Source: CAZSCF01 sp964605365 (lineage in GTDB: Bacteria > Patescibacteriota > Minisyncoccia > Moranbacterales > UBA2206). Taken from it: DNA of 7,138 nt. Within the stretch, counting starts at the first letter, position 1; the number at the start of each line of letters is the position of its first letter. Of this stretch, positions 6,136 to 7,138 are shown one piece after another. Below the pieces are notes generated by a model that was given only the letters and a program-made list of their open reading frames with translations, searched no databases and was not told the origin of the DNA. The stretch spans positions 1 through 7,138 of the forward strand of contig CAZSCF010000026.1 of the NCBI GenBank assembly GCA_964605365.1, read 5' to 3'. The translations under genes and the position numbers were made by a program.

Positions 6136-7138
6136 TTATGGCTCAATAACATCCGCTTCTTCTACCATCCACCAATCAAAATTCAAATCTTCACCAACTG
6201 AATTCTTAACCTCAACCCAAAAACCTTGCCCCGAAACAACGGATGTTACGGCCAAATTTTGATCAGTGGCTTTTTTGCTTGTAACAAAAATCTTGGATTT
6301 TTCATTGGCCATCAAACTTTCTACAAAAACTTTTTTACCATCACTGCCGGTAATATCATCGATTCCGTTAGCATCAGCATCCGTTTTCAAGGAAATAATA
6401 GCAGACTCTCCAATCGTTCTTTTGGCTTCTTCGGAAACCTTAATAAGCATTTGGCCGCTTTCAGTTTTTTCAGCCGTCAACTTTCCAATAATATCCACGT
6501 CTCCCGCGTTGGCCACTCGATTTAAACCTAAAATACTTTCAATCAAACTTATTTCGCCGGAATTTTCTTCAATCTTGGCAATATTCACTTCCGTGCCAAT
6601 GCGAGCGTTTATTTCATTGACTTGCGCCTGGATTGAATCAATCATATCTTGTTGATTGGAAATACTATTATTCATTTGCGACATCTTTCCGTCCAAGGCC
6701 AAAATTAAGGTATTTTGATTTTCCATAGAGGTTAATTTTATAGTATCGCCGTTTAAGGCAAAAAGTGCCTCCGGATTTGCGTTGGATTTTTTCGGAATTT
6801 CAACTTTAACATTTTTAATCCTCACAACATTTTCACCTTTAAATTTGAAATATATTCTAAAGTAAGAAATATCCGACCAGTCAATTTCTCCGGTTTTGAT
6901 TCCGCTTGTCAACGACAATTTTACGCTATTCCAACCATTTATCAGCCATGGCATTGCCGATTTATTCCATTGAATTTCACGGGCATCTTGATCATTGCCC
7001 AATTCAACATTGAAATCTTCGAAAAGATCGGCTTCCTGCAGATTAACTTCGAATTTCAAATAACCGTTCTCAGTATCATATTGTTCCAAATTTATTCCGT
7101 CAGAAAGTTCAACGACAACCTCCTTAAATTCCCCGGCA
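6136..7138 (-). CDS. Modular surface or extracellular protein, 3' part: jelly-roll-like domain, coiled coil, C-terminal beta domain (5' end outside window)
   Basis: The frame is open to the window edge, so this is the C-terminal 333 residues of a longer protein. A TTG at 7089 is an internal Leu, not a start, because in-frame coding (AGEFKEVVVELSDGIN) precedes it. Numbering from the edge, residues 1-115 look like a jelly-roll/carbohydrate-binding-type sandwich: FNVELGND at 42-49, a GWNSVKLSL strand at 68-76, and IDWSDISYFRIYFKF at 85-99. Residues 145-180 form a coiled coil with unbroken 3-4 spacing of core positions (148, 152, 155, 159, 162, 166, 169, 173, 176, 180). Residues 211-333 are a beta-rich C-terminal module with GDVDIIGKLTAE, SKIFVTS and NFDWWMV, of a kind I recall as common at the ends of CPR surface proteins. 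DADANGIDD (253-261) resembles a calcium-binding loop. It is probably an oligomeric surface stalk or appendage protein. No strong terminator follows, so read-through into the next minus-strand gene is possible. Confidence 0.7.
   Translation of the reverse strand, partial: AGEFKEVVVELSDGINLEQYDTENGYLKFEVNLQEADLFEDFNVELGNDQDAREIQWNKSAMPWLINGWNSVKLSLTSGIKTGEIDWSDISYFRIYFKFKGENVVRIKNVKVEIPKKSNANPEALFALNGDTIKLTSMENQNTLILALDGKMSQMNNSISNQQDMIDSIQAQVNEINARIGTEVNIAKIEENSGEISLIESILGLNRVANAGDVDIIGKLTAEKTESGQMLIKVSEEAKRTIGESAIISLKTDADANGIDDITGSDGKKVFVESLMANEKSKIFVTSKKATDQNLAVTSVVSGQGFWVEVKNSVGEDLNFDWWMVEEADVIEP

Noticed and set aside
6126..6139. Small hairpin ATAAG-TATG-CTTAT over the stop of the surface-protein gene as a terminator
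   Set aside because: It has only five AT-rich pairs and no U-run, too weak to call.
6226..6655. Two overlapping plus-strand frames of 99 and 129 codons opposite the surface-protein gene
   Set aside because: Both are complementary to a coherent coding frame with a coiled coil and beta motifs, and their translations look random.
7087..7089. TTG as the start of the rightmost gene
   Set aside because: The same frame stays open and protein-like for all 16 codons to the window edge, so the gene is truncated by the window and this TTG is an internal Leu.

Overview
The window is a 7.1 kb, AT-rich piece of a metagenome-type assembly, shown by a 100-N scaffold gap at 5591-5690. Gene content and style fit a Patescibacteria (CPR) genome, most likely a Parcubacteria-like lineage. 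The evidence is a degenerate PP2C-propeller membrane protein, a Wzy/O-antigen-ligase-like membrane protein with C-terminal TPRs, and a modular surface protein ending in a FDWW-type beta domain. Ribosomal protein L21 stands alone, every visible stop codon is TAA, and no gene start has a Shine-Dalgarno sequence. No in-frame TGA is needed, so the TGA-recoded Gracilibacteria/Absconditabacteria code is not indicated. The lineage call rests on recalled family resemblance, not on a search.

Layout. On the + strand: a DedA/SNARE-associated-like membrane protein (9-626), then 35 bp later a 767-residue protein with a degenerate PP2C-like domain, a cationic aromatic linker, one membrane segment and a beta-propeller-like extracytoplasmic domain (662-2965). 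A strong bidirectional hairpin terminator (2989-3020) separates this from three minus-strand genes: rplU (3020-3328), a gapped Wzy-like/TPR gene (3537-5983), and the 3' part of a modular surface protein gene (6136 to beyond 7138). rplU and the TPR gene each have a readable sigma-70-type promoter, and the TPR gene has its own terminator at 3485-3512.

How the genes may work together. Apart from L21, every gene encodes a membrane or probably exported protein, so the window reads as a cell-envelope neighbourhood. The two most notable proteins look like divergent members of enzyme families. The DedA-like protein lacks both signature arginines, and the PP2C-like domain lacks the metal-binding aspartates. 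The second may therefore be a pseudophosphatase passing a signal between the cytoplasm and an outside sensor. The TPR gene's promoter has a (TC)5 tract as its spacer. I see no mobile element, CRISPR array, tRNA or rRNA. No intergenic stretch exceeds 300 bases; the three longest are 208 bp (3329-3536), 152 bp (5984-6135) and 54 bp (2966-3019).
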